This document shows positions 61,936 to 64,000 of a stretch of 64,000 nucleotides of DNA, one piece after another. The notes under the pieces were generated by a model. That model made no database searches. It was not told the DNA's origin and saw nothing but the letters and a program-made list of their open reading frames with translations. The stretch is taken from the NCBI RefSeq assembly GCF_020535245.1, contig NZ_CP084910.1, positions 2,084,501-2,148,500 on the forward strand, written 5' to 3'. Each line of letters opens with the position of its first letter. Position 1 is the stretch's first letter. Made by a program: the position numbers and the translations under genes. This stretch comes from Asticcacaulis sp. AND118 (GTDB lineage: Bacteria > Pseudomonadota > Alphaproteobacteria > Caulobacterales > Caulobacteraceae).

Positions 61936-63576
61936 TCAGTTCGCGAGGCGGCGAAGAAAGGAGGGGATTTCAAGATCATCCTCCGCTTCCATGCCCGGCA
62001 GGACGTCCGACTTGGTGGCCGGTTGCGGTGCCGGTTGCGGCGCGGCGGCGTAAGGCGACTGCGTCGGAGCCGACGGCTGACGATATTCGGGCTGGCGATA
62101 GTCCGGGGCCTGGGCCACCGGCGCATCGTTGCGCTTGGGGAACAGGCCGCGCCACAGGCCGCCTCGGTCGTCTTCGCGCGGCGACTGGACCGCCGGACGC
62201 GCCGGCTCAGGGGCGCGCTGCGTGCCGTAACCGGCGACCGGGCGCTGCGGAATTTCGCGCTGGGCCGGCTGCGGCGCAGGCTGCATGGCCGGAATGTCGA
62301 AATCGTCTTCGACCGACGGATCGACGATCTTGGCGATGATGCGGGGCTCCTCGGCGACCGGCGCGGGAGCCGGTTGCGGCGTGGAAATGGCGGGCTGAGG
62401 GCGGACTTCCGGCTGGATCGTCGCCTGAACCACCGGCTGCGGCACCGCCTCGGTCACGACGGGCGCAGGGGCCGGTTGCGGCGCGGGCTGAGGGGCCTGT
62501 GCCGCGGGTTGCACCGGTTGAGGCTGACCCGGACGACCCGGGGTGATGTAGACCGACTGACGCGGCGCGGTGGAAGTCGACTGCGGCAGCGGCGGCTGTT
62601 GCTGAGCCGCAGCCGAATCCATGCCGGTCGCCACGACCGACACGCGCAGCTTACCCTCCAGCGACGGATCGAAGGCCGCGCCGAAGATGATATTGGCGTC
62701 CGGATCGACCTCCGACGAAATGGCGTTGGCCGCTTCGTCGACTTCGAGCAGAGTCATGTCGAGGCCGCCAGTGACGTTGACCAGCACGGCCTTGGCGCCC
62801 TTGAGCGAGGTTTCATCCAGCAGCGGGTTGGCGATGGCGTTCTGGGCGGCCTGAAGCGCACGATCGTCGCCCGAAGCTTCACCCGTGCCCATCATGGCCT
62901 TGCCCATTTCGGACATGACCGAGCGCACGTCAGCGAAGTCGAGGTTGATCAGGCCCGGCAGCACCATCAGGTCGGTAATGGAGCGCACGCCCGAATGCAG
63001 CACCTGATCGGCCATGCCAAAGGCTTCGGCGAAGGTGGTACGCTCATTGGCGATACGGAACAGGTTCTGGTTCGGAATGACGATCAGCGTATCGACATAG
63101 CGTTGCAGCTCGGCGATGCCGGCATCGGCCAGACGCATACGATGGCGGCCTTCGAACATGAAGGGCTTGGTCACCACGCCGACGGTCAGGATGCCGCGCT
63201 CACGCGCCGTCTTGGCGATGATCGGAGCCGCGCCAGTGCCGGTGCCGCCGCCCATGCCGGCGGTGATGAAGACCATGTGCGCGCCTTCGAGGTGCTCGCT
63301 GATCTCATGCGCGGACTCTTCGGCGGCGGTCATGCCGACTTCCGGGTGCGCGCCCGCCCCCAGGCCTTGAGTCAGCGACACGCCCAATTGAACGCGGCGA
63401 TCGGTCTTGGCGAACTGGAGCTGTTGCGCATCGGTATTGGCGACAACGAACTCAACACCTTCGAGGCCCGCCTCGATCATGTTGTTGACGGCATTGCCGC
63501 CGGCCCCACCGACGCCGAACACGACGATGCGGGGCTTCAATTCGGTGGCGCGCGGCGCCGAGAGATGTATAGCCAT
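61936..63576 (-). CDS. ftsZ: Cell division GTPase FtsZ
   Basis: Tubulin-like GTPase forming the division ring, 546 residues. The start at 63576 gives [20 protein letters not shown]; a longer frame to 63678 lacks homology. The GTPase domain has [13 protein letters not shown] (21-33) and tubulin signature GGGTGTG (109-115), the T7 loop [11 protein letters not shown] with its catalytic Asp, and ends near residue 320. A very long Pro/Gln/Ala-rich disordered linker (about 320-520, longer than in E. coli) precedes the conserved C-terminal peptide [14 protein letters not shown], which binds FtsA and other partners. Upstream DNA carries cell-cycle control signals. Confidence 0.98.
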   Translation of the reverse strand: MAIHLSAPRATELKPRIVVFGVGGAGGNAVNNMIEAGLEGVEFVVANTDAQQLQFAKTDRRVQLGVSLTQGLGAGAHPEVGMTAAEESAHEISEHLEGAHMVFITAGMGGGTGTGAAPIIAKTARERGILTVGVVTKPFMFEGRHRMRLADAGIAELQRYVDTLIVIPNQNLFRIANERTTFAEAFGMADQVLHSGVRSITDLMVLPGLINLDFADVRSVMSEMGKAMMGTGEASGDDRALQAAQNAIANPLLDETSLKGAKAVLVNVTGGLDMTLLEVDEAANAISSEVDPDANIIFGAAFDPSLEGKLRVSVVATGMDSAAAQQQPPLPQSTSTAPRQSVYITPGRPGQPQPVQPAAQAPQPAPQPAPAPVVTEAVPQPVVQATIQPEVRPQPAISTPQPAPAPVAEEPRIIAKIVDPSVEDDFDIPAMQPAPQPAQREIPQRPVAGYGTQRAPEPARPAVQSPREDDRGGLWRGLFPKRNDAPVAQAPDYRQPEYRQPSAPTQSPYAAAPQPAPQPATKSDVLPGMEAEDDLEIPSFLRRLAN

Positions 63577-63694
63577 GTGATCAGACCAACCTTCCGTGAC
63601 CCTGTCCGGGCGTCCTTGCTTCCCGTCCAATTTCGACCTTGGCGCGTTTCTGAAATGCGCTCCGCAAGCATCGAGCATGAGACATCGAATATGC

Positions 63695-63709
63695 TTAATG
63701 AATAGTTAC
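63695..63709. promoter_or_regulatory. CtrA-like site upstream of ftsZ
   Basis: TTAA, seven bases, TTAC: seven of eight positions of the CtrA consensus TTAA-N7-TTAA, about 120 bases before the ftsZ start. Confidence 0.4.
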
Positions 63710-63719
63710 CCGATAACTT

Positions 63720-63880
63720 GAGTCGCGCTGTTTTGAAGGCCTTTTCGCGATAAATTTTAACAAAAGTTACCGATTGATGAATTTCTGACTCAAGGCGGGA
63801 ATCCCGCACACCCGGTTTGAGCGAAAAAAGCCTCATTTACGGCAGGTTATGCACAGGAGGTTAATCGGGAATCAGGAATC
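63720..63880. promoter_or_regulatory. Cluster of five GANTC (CcrM) methylation sites upstream of ftsZ
   Basis: GAGTC at 63720, GACTC at 63787, GAATC at 63799, 63869 and 63876. Five sites in 161 bp is far above chance for a five-base word with one free position. The region 63577-64000 has no visible protein gene. Confidence 0.75.
63847..63855 (+). promoter_or_regulatory. DnaA box upstream of ftsZ
   Basis: TTATGCACA matches the strong DnaA consensus TTATNCACA exactly and lies within the GANTC cluster, about 270 bases before the ftsZ start. Confidence 0.65.
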
Positions 63881-63932
63881 CTTACCCCGACATTAACACA
63901 CGCGACATGCACGCAGATACCGCAGAAACACA

Positions 63933-63958
63933 GACGGGGCCCCCGAAGGCGCCCCGTC
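63933..63958 (-). terminator. Hairpin at right edge, possible terminator of the gene upstream of ftsZ
   Basis: GACGGGGC and GCCCCGTC form an 8-pair stem with a 10-base loop. On the minus strand it would end transcription from the gene beyond the window (ftsA expected), though only a weak T-rich tract follows. Confidence 0.45.
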
Positions 63959-64000
63959 AAAGTTGTGGATTTTTTTGCGCTGCAGCGCTTCGCGGCCTAC

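Noticed and set aside
63573-63582. TGTGATCA at the ftsZ start as a fourth GntR operator
   Set aside because: Only half of the palindrome matches, and a division gene under a polyamine repressor is unlikely.
63962-64000. 3' end of ftsA
   Set aside because: Too few bases are present; a minus-strand TAG lies at the very edge but no FtsA residues can be recognised.

Overview
The window is a G+C-rich, gene-dense stretch of an alphaproteobacterial chromosome, most likely Caulobacterales (an Asticcacaulis- or Caulobacter-like organism; genus is inference). The evidence is the order ftsZ-lpxC-bamD-recN-ligA, a cluster of GANTC sites with a DnaA box and a CtrA-like site upstream of ftsZ, the zapA/DUF4164/transketolase block, and the TonB-receptor and dmeRF style. 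No transposase, prophage or CRISPR array is visible.

Layout. 1-0.4 kb: end of a MAPEG membrane protein. 0.6-13.3 kb: a polyamine uptake and catabolism cluster on the minus strand (GntR regulator, puuC-like and gabD-like dehydrogenases, an atypical class III aminotransferase, a puuA-like ligase, potFHIG transporter) plus a divergent omega-aminotransferase; three copies of a GTGATCAC palindrome lie in front of the key promoters, and long palindromic repeats sit at the gene junctions. 13.3-19.2 kb: small membrane proteins, the dmeRF metal-efflux pair with its operator over the start codon, tRNA-Leu(CAA), a secreted TPR protein, small acidic proteins. 19.2-29.6 kb: yebC, a YmdB-type phosphodiesterase and 5-formyl-THF cyclo-ligase, then TerC under a Mn riboswitch, a 46-bp tandem repeat, a candidate structured RNA, a GH3 glucosidase and a 1,080-aa membrane-anchored P-loop protein, then zapA and DUF4164.

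29.7-43.4 kb: transketolase, cspA, two rRNA-modification genes, an EF-hand protein divergent from a two-component system, a sorbosone-dehydrogenase-like lipoprotein, the glycolytic series gap-pgk-fba (with an A+T-rich orphan gene between gap and pgk), and hsp20 with a sigma-32-like promoter and a ROSE-type RNA thermometer. 43.6-49.6 kb: WYL regulator, cystathionine beta-lyase and the sulfate ABC transporter. 49.7-55.6 kb: an SDR/TetR divergent pair with twin operators, a cobalamin riboswitch followed by a BtuB-like receptor, aminopeptidase P and a small membrane protein. 55.7-63.6 kb: ligA, recN, bamD, lpxC, ftsZ (minus strand), with the ftsZ control region at the right edge.

No wholly new multi-gene system can be proved from sequence alone. 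The best leads are the GTGATCAC polyamine regulon with its noncanonical enzyme set, the 1,080-aa NTPase with a degenerate Walker B, the structured RNA/tandem-repeat locus beside the TerC riboswitch, and the A+T-rich orphan inside the glycolytic cluster.
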